NCBI RefSeq assembly: GCF_002188465.1
Contig: NZ_NINW01000058.1
Location: 62,001 to 126,000 of the forward strand
Direction: 5' to 3'
DNA length: 64,000 nucleotides
Source of the DNA: Pigmentiphaga sp. NML080357
GTDB lineage: Bacteria; Pseudomonadota; Gammaproteobacteria; Burkholderiales; Burkholderiaceae_B
Program-made: the position numbers and the translations under genes
The notes under the pieces: model-generated
Told to the model about the DNA's origin: nothing
The model's input: only the letters and a program-made list of their open reading frames with translations
Databases searched by the model: none
Shown here: one piece after another, positions 38,033-47,584 of the stretch
How positions within the stretch are numbered: position 1 is the first letter of the stretch
Layout of the letters: each line of letters starts with the position of its first letter

Positions 38033-39229
38033 ATGAACAAGCTCTTGCCCGCATTCCTGCTGGCGCTCGGCATGACCGCCACAACGGCCCATGCGCAGAC
38101 TCAAGGTGAAATCATTCTAGGCTTCACCACGGCCAAGTCCGGTCCTTTTGTCACGTTTACGCGGCGTAATGAGATCGCAGTGAACCTGGCCGTCGAAGCC
38201 GTCAACGCCGAAGGCGGCATCAACGGCAGGAAACTCACCGTCCGCCAATTCGACACCGCCGGCAAACCCGACCAGGCCGCCGCGGCCACCCGCTACTTCG
38301 CCAACGACGTGGGAGCGCTGGCCATCGTGGGCCCCTACACTTCCAGCGAAGCCCGTATCGCGTTTCCCGTGGGAGACCGGCTGGGCATTGCCCAGATGGC
38401 CATCGGATCGGCCGCCCCGGGGTTGGCAAAGCCATTCAAGTTCGCGTTCCGCAACACCTCCGACGAAGGCTATCTCTTCCAGCGCGTGCTGGCGGTCATG
38501 AAGGAGAAGAATATTGCGCCACGTTCCGCGGCGCTGGCCTACGCGACCGACGACGTGGGCGGCCGGACGATGGGCGAGGTGACCTTTCCCGGATTGCTGA
38601 AAAAGAACGGCGTCCAGATCACGCAGAGCATCTCCTTCCCCAGTGCGGTGTTCGACCTGTCGACCCAGGTCGCGCAATTGAAGAGCAACCCACCCGACAT
38701 CATCGGGCTCGGTGCCTTTCCCGACCCGACGGTGGTGCTGCTGAAAGAGCTCAGGCGCCAAGGCCTCGCGAACGTGCGCGTGGTCGGCGGGACGCAGTCG
38801 GCAGACTGGAACCTGCTTCAACGCGCGGGCGCCGACGCCAACGGGACGATCGTCGCCTCCACCTACAATCCCGACGACGATCGCGCCATGAGCAAGGCCT
38901 TCAGCGACGAGTTCGTCAAGCGCGCCCAGAAGGCCGGCGAAAGCGGCGACCTGCGGCCCAACATGTACGACGCGGCAGCCTATACCATCGTGAAGCTCTA
39001 CGCCGAGGCCATGCGCAACGGCAAGGTCACCGGTGAAAAGGGCAAGCTCGCGCAGGAACGCGATATTGTCCGCACCGAACTCATGAAACTGTCCGGCCTG
39101 GAAACCGTTGAAGGCCGGCACACGGGCTTCACCGAGGAAGGCGATGCTCTGAAGACCGCCTACGCTCTCGAGATCAAGGACGGCAAGTGGTCCTTGCTGG
39201 GCAGCAAAGGCCCCCAGGACGTCAAATGA
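38033..39229 (+). CDS. ABC transporter substrate-binding protein (LivJ/K-type receptor)
   Basis: Periplasmic receptor of the Liv-type importer (398 aa). It has a signal peptide ending TAHAQ at residue 22, then GEIILGFTTAKSGPFVTFTRRNEIAVNLAVEAVNAEGGINGRKL, typical type I periplasmic binding fold, and a second domain with TFPGLLKKNGVQITQSISFP. In leucine receptors the ligand's amino and carboxyl groups are held by specific Ser/Thr/Tyr/Glu residues; I cannot confirm these, so an aromatic or other acid is likely given the operon. GGGAG precedes the ATG. Confidence 0.93.
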   Translation: MNKLLPAFLLALGMTATTAHAQTQGEIILGFTTAKSGPFVTFTRRNEIAVNLAVEAVNAEGGINGRKLTVRQFDTAGKPDQAAAATRYFANDVGALAIVGPYTSSEARIAFPVGDRLGIAQMAIGSAAPGLAKPFKFAFRNTSDEGYLFQRVLAVMKEKNIAPRSAALAYATDDVGGRTMGEVTFPGLLKKNGVQITQSISFPSAVFDLSTQVAQLKSNPPDIIGLGAFPDPTVVLLKELRRQGLANVRVVGGTQSADWNLLQRAGADANGTIVASTYNPDDDRAMSKAFSDEFVKRAQKAGESGDLRPNMYDAAAYTIVKLYAEAMRNGKVTGEKGKLAQERDIVRTELMKLSGLETVEGRHTGFTEEGDALKTAYALEIKDGKWSLLGSKGPQDVK

Positions 39230-39354
39230 TGCGGGACCGCCATTCCGCCGTCTCACCAATCGAGACTTGAAATTGACTCAGGCCCCGGAATTCAGAATAG
39301 TCGGCCCGCTACCTCAAGCCGCGATGCAGGCGGCAAGACCAAAGCGGAGACATC

Positions 39355-40401
39355 ATGAAACGCGTCGCTCCTCCCATCGAGGCGTCCGCCGGGTTCCCGG
39401 GCCACCCAAAGCCGCTTGACGCCAGGCTTCGCCGGATCGTACTGGGAGCCGGCATACTTGCGGCCGCGACCCCCCTATGGGCAGCCGCCCAAGGCGACTA
39501 CCCCGCTCGCGTCATCAAGCTGGTCGTCCCTCTTCCACCCGGATCCCCCATCGACACCGCCGGCAGGCTGTTCGCGCGAAACCTCTCGCGCACTCTGGGC
39601 GCAACGGTCATCGTCGAAAACAAGCCGGGAGCGGGAGCCACCCTCGGCACCGCGGAGGTCGCACGCAGCAAGCCGGATGGTTACACGCTGCTCTTCACCG
39701 TTCCGGATCCCCTGGTGTCTGCTCCGTTCACGATGCAAGTTCCCTACGATCCGCAACGCGACTTCCGTCTCGTCAGCAAGGTGGCGGAATCCATTTCCGG
39801 CCCGGTGCTTCTCACCCAAAGCACCGCTTCCGTGAACGACCTCGCGGGCCTGATCAAGGACGCCAGATCGTCCTCGGCGCCTCGCACCTACGCCTCGTTC
39901 GGCCCGGCCTCATACCCTCAGCTGATCCTCGAATCCCTGGCCAGGCAGGCCGGCATCAAGCTCACCGAGGTACCCTACAGGGGTTCGCCCCCGGCCATGC
40001 AGGACCTGATCGCCGGCGAAGTCAACCTGGCGTTTGCGTCCGTGGAGAACGCCTTGCCGCACCTCGCCGCGGGAAAGATCAAACCCATTGCCATCGTTGA
40101 CAAGTCTCCCAGGTTTCCTGGCGTTCAGACGTTTTCGGAAGCGGGATTCGATGGGTTCGTGTTTCGCAGCAAGCCTTGGCACGGGTTGCTTGCTCCGGCC
40201 GGCACGCCCGAGGCGGTCATTCAAAAACTGGCGCTTGCCGCCAAGGCTGCGGCCAACGACCCGGGATTCAGGAAATCGCTGGAGGATCTTGGGTTCCGGG
40301 CGATCGGGAGCTCCCCTGGCGAGTTTCTTGAAAGCTATCGCGCGGAGGCGTCGGCAATCCCGGCGTTGATCAAGAGCTTGGGGATTGGCTCGCGGCCGTG
40401 A
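39355..40401 (+). CDS. Bug-family tripartite tricarboxylate transporter substrate-binding protein
   Basis: Periplasmic Bug receptor (348 aa) with an unusually long N-terminus. About 25 polar residues precede the hydrophobic segment RIVLGAGILAAATPLWAAAQ, which resembles an export signal with an extended n-region; a later start is possible but no good Met exists. Family landmarks: DYPARVIKLVVPLPPGSPIDT, VENKPGAGATLGTAEVARSKPDGYT and PYDPQRDFRLVSKVAES. It lies 125 nt after the Liv receptor, on the same strand, and ends before the bidirectional terminator. A TTGACT at 39273 with GAATAG 16 nt later could be a weak promoter of its own. Confidence 0.9.
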   Translation: MKRVAPPIEASAGFPGHPKPLDARLRRIVLGAGILAAATPLWAAAQGDYPARVIKLVVPLPPGSPIDTAGRLFARNLSRTLGATVIVENKPGAGATLGTAEVARSKPDGYTLLFTVPDPLVSAPFTMQVPYDPQRDFRLVSKVAESISGPVLLTQSTASVNDLAGLIKDARSSSAPRTYASFGPASYPQLILESLARQAGIKLTEVPYRGSPPAMQDLIAGEVNLAFASVENALPHLAAGKIKPIAIVDKSPRFPGVQTFSEAGFDGFVFRSKPWHGLLAPAGTPEAVIQKLALAAKAAANDPGFRKSLEDLGFRAIGSSPGEFLESYRAEASAIPALIKSLGIGSRP

Positions 40402-40462
40402 TTGAGCGGGTGTTCTATCCGGCTCTGTGACCCTCTTCGGCTCGACGACTACCGAACTTGGC

Positions 40463-40500
40463 AAAAAAAAGCCGCTTCCCGGAAGGAAACGGCTTTTTTT
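40463..40500. terminator. Bidirectional Rho-independent terminator
   Basis: A run of eight A, a stem GCCG.TTCC / GGAA.CGGC with one C-A mismatch and a CGGAA loop, then seven T. It works in both directions: it ends the rightward operon that finishes at 40401 and the leftward tRNA-Ser transcript whose 3' end is 31 nt away. Confidence 0.93.
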
Positions 40501-40530
40501 GGCAGCGGCGATAAGCCGTTGCAGTGTCCT

Positions 40531-40620
40531 TGGCGGACAGGGTGGGATTCGAACCCACGATACGCTTTCACATATACACGCGTTCCAGGCGTGCGCCTTC
40601 AACCACTCGGCCACCTGTCC
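40531..40620 (-). tRNA. tRNA-Ser (anticodon GGA)
   Basis: Read on the minus strand, the 90-nt gene begins GGACAGGTGGCCGAGTGG and ends with the encoded CCA. The acceptor stem pairs GGACAGG with CCTGTCC; the T-arm contains GGTTCGAATCC; the anticodon loop CTGGAAC gives anticodon GGA, decoding UCC and UCU. The long variable arm expected of tRNA-Ser is present. A TGATAATATA element at 40653-40662 could be its -10 region; a matching -35 is not obvious. Confidence 0.97.
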
Positions 40621-41058
40621 GTACTGCGCGGAAAGCTTCCGAGCAGAGCCCGCTATATTATCAGATTGCCGTGCGGGCAGCCACTAGCGACCTCGCGGGC
40701 GGTCTCTGCCTGCACTGGAGTTTTTGCATCACGCAAGACCCGATGAGCCTTGGCAGTGCATTGCGCTGCACAAAGGGGATGTTTTTGGGGGAATCAAGGC
40801 ACCAAACCGAACGGTTGGCGAGAATGGAGGAGACCGCTGCACCTTCTTGTTATAGCCGCGGCGGCCGGCACTCTCTGGCACCGGCCGCTCGGGCGTTTTG
40901 CTTTTCTAAAGACTGCAGGGGTTTTGTCTCCTCCACTGCATAACGATATTCTGCGCCCGCAATTGGACTGTGACACTAGGGATTGACCCCTATTATGGTG
41001 CGGTGCGCACCACCGCTTTCGCGGCCAGATGCACCAATTGCGTGCATATTATCGGAAA
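40621..41058. other. Intergenic region between tRNA-Ser and acs, no gene seen
   Basis: This 438-nt stretch holds the likely tRNA promoter near 40653 and, close to the acs 3' end, an inverted repeat GGTGCG-GTG-CGCACC (near 41000). Several short open frames cross it, but none has a ribosome site, family resemblance or consistent codon bias. I see no other RNA gene. Confidence 0.5.
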
Positions 41059-43038
41059 TCACAGCGCCTTGCCGAGTTGCTCCAGGATGGCGGGGTTTTC
41101 CAGCGTGGAGACGTCTTGCGTGACGGACTCGCCCTTGGCGACCACGCGCAGCAGGCGACGCATGATCTTGCCGGAGCGGGTCTTGGGCAGGTTGTCGCCG
41201 AAGCGGATTTCCTTGGGCTTGGCGATGGGGCCGATTTCCTTGGCCACCCAGTTGCGCAGTTCCTTGGCGATTTCGGCGGCTTCCGCGTCGTCGGGCCGGG
41301 ACCGTTTCAGCACGACGAACGCCACCACGGCCTCGCCCGTCAGGTCGTCGGGGCGCCCCACGACCGCGGCCTCGGCCACGAGCGGATGCGCCACCAGCGC
41401 GGACTCGACTTCCATGGTGCCCAGGCGGTGTCCCGATACGTTCAGCACGTCGTCGATACGGCCCATGATCCAGAAGTAGCCGTCGGTGTCGCGGTTGGCG
41501 CCGTCGCCGGCCAGGTAGTAGGCGCCACCGAGCTCCTCGGGGTAGTAGCTTTTCTTGAAGCGCTCGGGATCGCCCCAGATGGTCCGGATCATGGCCGGCC
41601 AGGGGCGCTTGACCACCAGGAAGCCGCCCTTGCCGAGCTCGACGTCGGCACCGGTCTCGTCGACGATGGCGGCGAAGATCCCAGGCAGCGGCAGCGTGCA
41701 CGAACCGGGTTTCAGGCCGGTGGCGCCGGGCAACGGCGTGATCATGTGGCCGCCCGTCTCGGTTTGCCACCAGGTGTCGACGATGGGGCAGCGCTCTCCG
41801 CCCACATTGGTGTAGTACCACATCCACGCTTCGGGATTGATGGGCTCGCCCACCGAGCCGATGACGCGCAGCGTGGACAGGTCGTATTTCTTGGGATGGT
41901 GGTCGGGACTCGCCTCGGCCGCCTTGATCAGCGAGCGGATGGCGGTGGGTGCGGTATAGAAGATGGTGGCGCGGTGTTTCTGGATGATGTCCCAGAAGCG
42001 GCCGGCATTGGGATAGGTCGGCACCCCTTCGAACACGATCTGGGTCGCGCCCACGGCCAGCGGTCCGTAGGCGATGTAGGTATGGCCGGTCACCCAGCCG
42101 ACGTCGGCCGTGCACCAATAGACGTCGGACGCCTTGAGGTCGAAGGTCCATTTCATGGTCAGCGCCGCCCACAGCAGGTAGCCCGCCGACGCGTGCTGGA
42201 CGCCCTTGGGCTTGCCGGTGGAGCCGGAGGTATAGAGCACGAACAGCGGATGTTCCGCCTCGACCTGGACCGGCTCGCAGGTGTCGGCCTGGCCTTTTTC
42301 CACGTCGTGCATCCAGAGGTCGCGCCCTTCCGTCCAGGCGACCTTGCCGCCGGTGCGGCGATAGACGATGACCTTCTTCACCGCCTCGCAACCGCCCATG
42401 GCGAAGGCTTCCTCCACGGCCGGCTTGAGCGGAATGGTCTTGCCGCCGCGCACCTGCTCGTCCGCCGTAATGACGAAGGTCGCGCCCACGTCGACGATGC
42501 GCTCCTGCAGGCTCTTGGCGGAGAAACCGCCGAACACGACGGAGTGCGTGATGCCGAGCCGGGCGCAGGCCTGCATCGCCACCACGGCCTCGATCGACAT
42601 CGGCATGTAGATGATGGAACGATCGCCTTTCTTGTAGCCCAGGGCCTTGATGCCGTTGGCGAAGCGGCATACCCGGGCGTGCAGTTCGCGATAGGTGACC
42701 TTGGTGGTGGCGCCGTCATCGCTTTCGAAAATGATGGCGACCTTGTCGGCGTTGCCGTTGGTAAGGTTCACGTCCAGGCAGTTGTACGAGACGTTCAGCT
42801 CGCCGTCGTCGAACCATTTGTAGAAAGGAGCATTGCTCTCGTCCAGCGTCCGCGTGAACGGCTTGCTCCAGTGCAGCGTTTCCCGCGCCAGTCGCGCCCA
42901 GAAGCCCTCGAAGTCGCGCTCCGCTTCCTCGCACAAGGCCTTGTAGGCCGCCATGCCCGGGATGTTCGCCTGCTTGACGAATTCCGCGGAGGGCTGGAAC
43001 ACACGTGTCTCGGTCAGAACTGAATCGATGGTAGACAT
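41059..43038 (-). CDS. acsA: Acetyl-CoA synthetase
   Basis: AMP-forming acetate-CoA ligase of 659 aa, near the 650 aa norm. Motifs: P-loop [11 protein letters not shown] (269-279), the acetate-pocket segment around [59 protein letters not shown], and Lys624 in [11 protein letters not shown], the residue acetylated to switch the enzyme off. ATG 43038 starts at the family N-terminus; frames extending farther upstream run into repeat DNA. The gene is monocistronic. It links acetate and the acetyl-CoA products of catabolism to the TCA cycle, next to fumarase. Confidence 0.97.
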   Translation of the reverse strand: MSTIDSVLTETRVFQPSAEFVKQANIPGMAAYKALCEEAERDFEGFWARLARETLHWSKPFTRTLDESNAPFYKWFDDGELNVSYNCLDVNLTNGNADKVAIIFESDDGATTKVTYRELHARVCRFANGIKALGYKKGDRSIIYMPMSIEAVVAMQACARLGITHSVVFGGFSAKSLQERIVDVGATFVITADEQVRGGKTIPLKPAVEEAFAMGGCEAVKKVIVYRRTGGKVAWTEGRDLWMHDVEKGQADTCEPVQVEAEHPLFVLYTSGSTGKPKGVQHASAGYLLWAALTMKWTFDLKASDVYWCTADVGWVTGHTYIAYGPLAVGATQIVFEGVPTYPNAGRFWDIIQKHRATIFYTAPTAIRSLIKAAEASPDHHPKKYDLSTLRVIGSVGEPINPEAWMWYYTNVGGERCPIVDTWWQTETGGHMITPLPGATGLKPGSCTLPLPGIFAAIVDETGADVELGKGGFLVVKRPWPAMIRTIWGDPERFKKSYYPEELGGAYYLAGDGANRDTDGYFWIMGRIDDVLNVSGHRLGTMEVESALVAHPLVAEAAVVGRPDDLTGEAVVAFVVLKRSRPDDAEAAEIAKELRNWVAKEIGPIAKPKEIRFGDNLPKTRSGKIMRRLLRVVAKGESVTQDVSTLENPAILEQLGKAL

Positions 43039-43139
43039 CGCCTTACGTCCTCTGATGATAGTGATCGGTGCGGATACCCGTAGGTTACCGAAAGCCGGCC
43101 CCCCATACGCGCTGCACCGCAACAAAACCATCCAGGGCA

Positions 43140-43274
43140 CCGCCGGTCCGCCTGTGCCGCCCCCTTGCGGGGCCCGGCGCCGGGCCGCCCCGAGGCGGAC
43201 GCGCCCCCTTCTGGGGGACTGCCGCGTAGCGGCTGGGGGCTCACCCTGCTGGGCGTGCGAAGCGCGTAAGGGGG
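43140..43274. repeat. GC-rich intergenic hairpin repeat, copy 1
   Basis: The stretch between acs and the UPF0114 gene contains nested palindromes: GGCCCGGCGCCGGGCC (43171-43186), GTCCGCCT (43146-43153) pairing with AGGCGGAC (43193-43200), and GCCGC-GTA-GCGGC (43221-43233). Its two ends, CCGCCGGTCCGCC and AAGCGCGTAAGGGGG, recur in inverse orientation after the fumarase gene, so it is a member of a dispersed repeat family. Confidence 0.7.
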
Positions 43275-43343
43275 CGGGCTTCCCTCTTGGCTTACAATTC
43301 CCGCCGAACCGTTATTCTGCGCGCCGCAGCCTACCTGGAAAAC

Positions 43344-43982
43344 ATGTCTTCCCCATCCCCTGCCCCGGGTCTCTCCCGGACGGAACCCCTGCGCCCGCTG
43401 CCCAAGCTCATTTTCATGAGCCGCTGGCTGCAGCTCCCCCTCTATCTCGGACTGATCGTCGCCCAGGCGGTCTACGTCTATCATTTCTGGGTCGAGCTCG
43501 TCCATCTGATCGAGGCGGCCTTCGGCAACAAGGAAGCCATCGGCATGCTGGCCGAGGCCGTGATGCCGGTGGTGCCGGGCGCGGCTGCCGCGCCGGTTCC
43601 CGCCAAGCTCACGGAAACCACCATCATGCTCGTGGTGCTCGGCCTGATCGACGTGGTGATGATTTCCAACCTGCTCATCATGGTGATCGTGGGCGGGTAC
43701 GAAACCTTCGTATCGAGGCTCCACCTTGAGGGCCATCCGGACCAGCCGGAGTGGCTGTCGCACGTCAACGCCTCGGTGCTGAAAGTGAAGCTGGGCACGG
43801 CCATCATCGGCATCTCGTCGATCCACCTGCTCAAGACCTTCATCAATGCCGCCCATTACGACGCCAAGACCATCCTGGCACAGGGCGGCATCCACCTGGC
43901 CTTCCTGCTGTCGGCGATGGCCATCGCCTACTGCGATCGACTGATGGCCCCCATGCTCAAGCAGGACCCGCACGGACACTGA
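43344..43982 (+). CDS. UPF0114 family integral membrane protein (YqhA-like)
   Basis: Membrane protein of 212 aa (TIGR00645/UPF0114). After a Pro-rich N-terminus and the conserved [17 protein letters not shown], it has about four membrane helices, with the family hallmark [31 protein letters not shown] in the middle and [19 protein letters not shown] further on. Function is unknown in the family. It lies 69 nt upstream of fumarase on the same strand and may be cotranscribed. The start at 43344 puts the conserved helix about 25 residues in; later Met codons would cut into it. Confidence 0.9.
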   Translation: MSSPSPAPGLSRTEPLRPLPKLIFMSRWLQLPLYLGLIVAQAVYVYHFWVELVHLIEAAFGNKEAIGMLAEAVMPVVPGAAAAPVPAKLTETTIMLVVLGLIDVVMISNLLIMVIVGGYETFVSRLHLEGHPDQPEWLSHVNASVLKVKLGTAIIGISSIHLLKTFINAAHYDAKTILAQGGIHLAFLLSAMAIAYCDRLMAPMLKQDPHGH

Positions 43983-44051
43983 ACGGTCCCGGCCACAACC
44001 CTACGGCGCGGCGGCATGCCAGCGCCCCACCCTTCTCTTTTCGGAGCGCCC

Positions 44052-45563
44052 ATGACTACCGTCATCAAAGAAGAAGACCTGATCCAGTCGATCGCCGATG
44101 CGATCCAGTTCATCAGCTACTACCACCCGGTCGATTACATCCGCCACCTGGCCCGCGCCTACGAGCGCGAGCAGAACCCGGCGGCCAAGGACGCGATCGC
44201 CCAGATCCTGACCAACTCGCGCATGTGCGCCGAAGGCAAGCGTCCCATCTGCCAGGACACGGGCATCGTCAACGTGTTCATGAAGATCGGCATGGACGTG
44301 CGCTTCGAGACCCGGCGCACCCTGCAGGAACTGTGCGACGAGGGCGTGCGCCGCGGCTACCTGAACCCGGACAACAAGCTGCGCGCCTCGGTGCTGGCCG
44401 ACCCGCAGTTCGAGCGCAAGAACACCCGCGACAACACCCCCTGTGTGCTGAGCGTGGAACTGGTCCCGGGCAACACCGTGGACGTGCAGGTCGCGGCCAA
44501 GGGCGGCGGCTCCGAGAACAAGACCAAGTTCGTCATGCTCAACCCCAGCGACTCCCTGGTGGACTGGGTGCTCAAGACCGTGCCCACGATGGGTGCCGGC
44601 TGGTGCCCGCCCGGCATGCTGGGCATCGGCATCGGCGGCACCGCCGAGAAAGCCATGCTGATGGCCAAGCAGTCGCTGATGGAAGACATCGACATGTACG
44701 AGCTGCTCCAGCGCGGCCCCAGCAACAAGCTGGAAGAACTGCGCATCGAGCTGTACGAGAAGGTCAACGCCCTGGGCATCGGCGCCCAGGGCCTGGGCGG
44801 CCTGACGACCGTCCTGGACGTCAAGATCAGCATGTTCCCCACCCACGCCGCTTCCAAGCCCGTGGCCATGATTCCCAACTGCGCCGCCACCCGCCATGCG
44901 CATTTCGTGCTGGACGGCTCCGGCGTGGCGGTGCTGACCCCGCCCTCGCTGGATGAGTGGCCCGACGTGCACTGGGCGCCGGACTACAACAAGTCCAAGC
45001 GCGTGGACCTGAACACCCTGACCAAGGAAGAAGTCGCCTCGTGGCAACCCGGCCAGACGCTGCTGCTGTCCGGCAAGATGCTGACCGGCCGCGACGCCGC
45101 CCACAAGCGCATCCAGGACATGCTGGCCCGCGGCGAAAAACTGCCCGTGGACTTCACCAACCGCGTCATCTACTACGTCGGTCCCGTCGATCCGGTGCGC
45201 GATGAAGTGGTCGGCCCCGCCGGCCCCACCACCGCCACCCGCATGGACAAGTTCACCGACATGATGCTGGAGAAGACGGGCCTGATCTCCATGATCGGCA
45301 AGGCCGAACGCGGCCCCGTCGCCATCGAGGCCATCCGCAAGCACAAGTCGGCCTACCTGATGGCCGTGGGCGGTTCGGCCTACCTCGTATCGAAGGCAAT
45401 ACGCTCGGCCAGGGTCGTGGGCTTCGAAGATCTCGGCATGGAAGCCATCTACGAATTCGAAGTGGAAGACATGCCCGTGACCGTGGCCGTGGACGCGAGC
45501 GGCACGTCGGTGCACGAGACCGGTCCCAAGACCTGGAAGGTCAAGATCGCCGAGCTGGCGTGA
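44052..45563 (+). CDS. Fumarate hydratase, class I ([4Fe-4S], FumA-type single chain)
   Basis: Iron-sulfur fumarase of 503 aa that interconverts fumarate and malate in the TCA cycle. The N-terminal alpha-like domain contains MCAEGKRPICQDTGIVNVFMKIG and the cluster cysteines (Cys in EGKRPICQDTG, MIPNCAATRHAHF, and GAGWCPPGM). The C-terminal beta-like domain contains LLSGKMLTGRDAAHKRI, PVDFTNRVIYYVGPVDPV and GPTTATRMDKFTDMML. Both halves in one chain make it the FumA/B form. It also provides the outlet for fumarate from the gentisate pathway; that link is inference. Confidence 0.95.
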   Translation: MTTVIKEEDLIQSIADAIQFISYYHPVDYIRHLARAYEREQNPAAKDAIAQILTNSRMCAEGKRPICQDTGIVNVFMKIGMDVRFETRRTLQELCDEGVRRGYLNPDNKLRASVLADPQFERKNTRDNTPCVLSVELVPGNTVDVQVAAKGGGSENKTKFVMLNPSDSLVDWVLKTVPTMGAGWCPPGMLGIGIGGTAEKAMLMAKQSLMEDIDMYELLQRGPSNKLEELRIELYEKVNALGIGAQGLGGLTTVLDVKISMFPTHAASKPVAMIPNCAATRHAHFVLDGSGVAVLTPPSLDEWPDVHWAPDYNKSKRVDLNTLTKEEVASWQPGQTLLLSGKMLTGRDAAHKRIQDMLARGEKLPVDFTNRVIYYVGPVDPVRDEVVGPAGPTTATRMDKFTDMMLEKTGLISMIGKAERGPVAIEAIRKHKSAYLMAVGGSAYLVSKAIRSARVVGFEDLGMEAIYEFEVEDMPVTVAVDASGTSVHETGPKTWKVKIAELA

Positions 45564-45648
45564 CCCCCCTACGCGCTTACGCGCGCCCCCCAGGCGGCGG
45601 TGCTGGCGGACCGGCGGAGCCGGATCCGCGGCACCCTGGCAGGGGGGT
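45563..45648. repeat. GC-rich intergenic hairpin repeat, copy 2
   Basis: The element starts inside the fumarase stop codon and is bounded by exact 8-nt inverted arms, ACCCCCCT (45563-45570) and AGGGGGGT (45641-45648). Inside it shares CCCCCTACGCGCTTACGCGCG-like and GGCGGACCGGCGG (45605-45617) segments with copy 1 near 43.2 kb, in reversed orientation, but is shorter in the middle. It may double as a transcription terminator for fumarase. Confidence 0.7.
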
Positions 45649-45667
45649 GGAATGGTACAGGGCCTGC

Positions 45668-46993
45668 TCAGCTACCTGAAGGCCTGAGCGCCTCGGCCGC
45701 CTGCCCCCGCGCCACGCCGCGCGCCATGTCGACCCGCCTCAGTATCGCCAGGCCGATCACGAAGAAAACGCCGGTCGACAAGATTCCCAGCCGATGATTG
45801 CCTGCCGTCGCCCAGGTCACCAGGCCATAGGTGAGCGGGCCGATGATCGATGCCAGGCGCGTCGCGAAGGTCCACAACGCGAAGAACTCCGCCAGCCGCG
45901 AAACCGGCGCCAGCGCCCCCGTCATGGCCCGCCCGGCGCTCTGGCTGGATCCCATGCACAGGCCGGCAATGGCGGCCGCCACCCAGAACCCCGCGGGGCT
46001 GCGAGCGAAAAACGCGATCAGCACCATCACGATCCAGCCCATCAGGGTCGCCGCGAGCGCCCGCCTGTGGCCGATGCGGTCCTCGACGAAACCGAACGTG
46101 AAAGCGCCAGCCGCCGCCGCGATATTGACCAGAAACACCAGCGTCATGATCTGTGTCTGGCTGAACTTCATGACCTGGTCGGCGTAGACCGCGGCCAGCG
46201 TTATGACCACGGCGATGCCCGCCTGGTAGAAAACCCCGCAGATCAGCAACAGGCGAAAATCGGGAAAAGCCCGCGAATCGCGCCACGATGCCGCAAGCTG
46301 GCGCATGACCGCCCCAAAATCCGGCGCGCCGCCGCCCAAGGCGGCCGGACGCGCGCGCTCTCGTAGGAAAAGGAACACCGGCATGGCGGCCACCGCGAAC
46401 ACGCCGGCCGTCACCAGCATGGTCCAGGGCACGAACTCCGTGGCCGGCCGGCCCGCCGCCTGCGCCCCGATGACGAGCGCCAGCGACAGGCCCAGGGTCA
46501 GCATGCCGCCCACGTAGCCGAAGCTCCAGCCCCATCCCGACACGCGGCCCAGGTACTGGGGCCGGGCCAGTTCCGGCAAGAACGCGGCAATGACCGACTC
46601 GCCGATGCTGAAACAGACGTTCGAGACGATGATGGCGGGAACCGCGATCCACAGGCCCCCCGGGCCGGCCAGCGCCAGCGCGGCCGTGGCCGCGACGCAG
46701 CCCACGGTGCTGGCCGCCAGCAGGCGCTTCTTGGCCGCGCGGGCGTCGGCCCAGGCGCCCAGGCCGGGCATGGCGAGCATCACGATCAGGTAGGACAAGG
46801 ACAGCGCCGCCGTCCAGGCCAGCGTGGCCCAGGAGGCGTTGCCTGCCACCACGCCGACGAAATACGCATTGAAGACGGCCGTCAGCACGACCGTCGTATA
46901 GCCGGAATTGGCAAAGTCGTAGAGCGCCCACGCGAAGACCTCGCGCGGGCGCACGCCGGGGTTGAGCGCGCCGCGCATCGACGGCCCGGGCAT
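45668..46993 (-). CDS. MFS transporter, UMF1 (Atg22-like) family
   Basis: Major facilitator of 441 aa with about twelve membrane helices. The N-terminal VFAWALYDFANSGYTTVVLTAVFNAYFV is the hallmark of the UMF1/Atg22 branch, whose yeast members export amino acids from the vacuole; bacterial substrates are unknown. A central hydrophilic loop (LRERARPAALGGGAPDFG) separates the two six-helix halves. ATG 46993 is 25 nt from the stop of the GlcG-like gene upstream on the same strand, so the two are probably cotranscribed. A longer frame upstream is a shadow. Confidence 0.9.
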   Translation of the reverse strand: MPGPSMRGALNPGVRPREVFAWALYDFANSGYTTVVLTAVFNAYFVGVVAGNASWATLAWTAALSLSYLIVMLAMPGLGAWADARAAKKRLLAASTVGCVAATAALALAGPGGLWIAVPAIIVSNVCFSIGESVIAAFLPELARPQYLGRVSGWGWSFGYVGGMLTLGLSLALVIGAQAAGRPATEFVPWTMLVTAGVFAVAAMPVFLFLRERARPAALGGGAPDFGAVMRQLAASWRDSRAFPDFRLLLICGVFYQAGIAVVITLAAVYADQVMKFSQTQIMTLVFLVNIAAAAGAFTFGFVEDRIGHRRALAATLMGWIVMVLIAFFARSPAGFWVAAAIAGLCMGSSQSAGRAMTGALAPVSRLAEFFALWTFATRLASIIGPLTYGLVTWATAGNHRLGILSTGVFFVIGLAILRRVDMARGVARGQAAEALRPSGS

Positions 46994-47018
46994 GGCGGTC
47001 AACCCGGCCTGCCGATGC

Positions 47019-47426
47019 TCAGATCCCGAGCGCGGCAATGCCGGCGCGGGCGATTTGCGCATCCTCGTTCGACTTAACGCCGGAAACGCCGACCGCGGCG
47101 ATGGTCTCGCCCTCGACCACGACGGGCACGCCGCCTTCGAGCATGCCATGAATGGTGGGAACCGACAGGAACGAGGTGCGGCCGTTGTTGATCACTTCCT
47201 CGTAGACCTTGGATTCGCGGCGCCCCAGCGCGGCGGTGTGGGCCTTGGCGGGAGCGATGTGCGAGGAAATGGCCGGCGCGCCGTCCAGGCGCAGCAGGCC
47301 CAGCAGATGGCCGCCGTCATCCACGACGGCGATCGTCACCGCCCACTTGTTGGCGAGGGCCTCGGCTTCGGCGGCGGCCAGGATCTTCTTGACGTCGTCG
47401 GCGGTCAGGACGTGCTTGGTCTTCAT
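47019..47426 (-). CDS. GlcG/HbpS family heme-binding-like protein
   Basis: Small protein of 135 aa of the GlcG/HbpS (DUF336) family. Landmarks: ALANKWAVTIAVVDDGGHLLGLLRLDGAP, SHIAPAKAHTAALGRRES, VPVVVEGETIAAVGVSGVKSNEDAQIARAGI. Members include the extracellular haem sensor HbpS and GlcG beside glycolate oxidase; there is no signal peptide here, so it is cytoplasmic. It precedes the MFS gene on the same strand and is divergent from the NlpC/P60 gene. Biochemical role not determinable. Confidence 0.9.
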   Translation of the reverse strand: MKTKHVLTADDVKKILAAAEAEALANKWAVTIAVVDDGGHLLGLLRLDGAPAISSHIAPAKAHTAALGRRESKVYEEVINNGRTSFLSVPTIHGMLEGGVPVVVEGETIAAVGVSGVKSNEDAQIARAGIAALGI

Positions 47427-47508
47427 GGAACGGAATCCTCGTTGGGGGAAAACCTGCGATTTTAGGGTGTCCCCTTGCAGGATTTATATCGTTGCACGCA
47501 CAAGTGCA

Positions 47509-47538
47509 TTGACCTGGGCGCCGGCAAAGCGGTATCTT
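47509..47538 (+). promoter_or_regulatory. Sigma-70 promoter for the NlpC/P60 gene
   Basis: TTGACC (47509-47514), an 18-bp spacer and TATCTT (47533-47538) end 46 nt before the ATG of the lipoprotein gene, in the divergent gap with the GlcG-like gene. Confidence 0.5.
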
Positions 47539-47584
47539 AGCGCCACTTTTGCATCATCCTACGCGTCCGCGTCCCGCTATACGA

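Noticed and set aside
40960-41010. An outward promoter (TGTGAC ... TATTAT) reading antisense into the acs 3' end.
   Set aside because: The hexamers are weak, and no gene or RNA structure follows in that direction.
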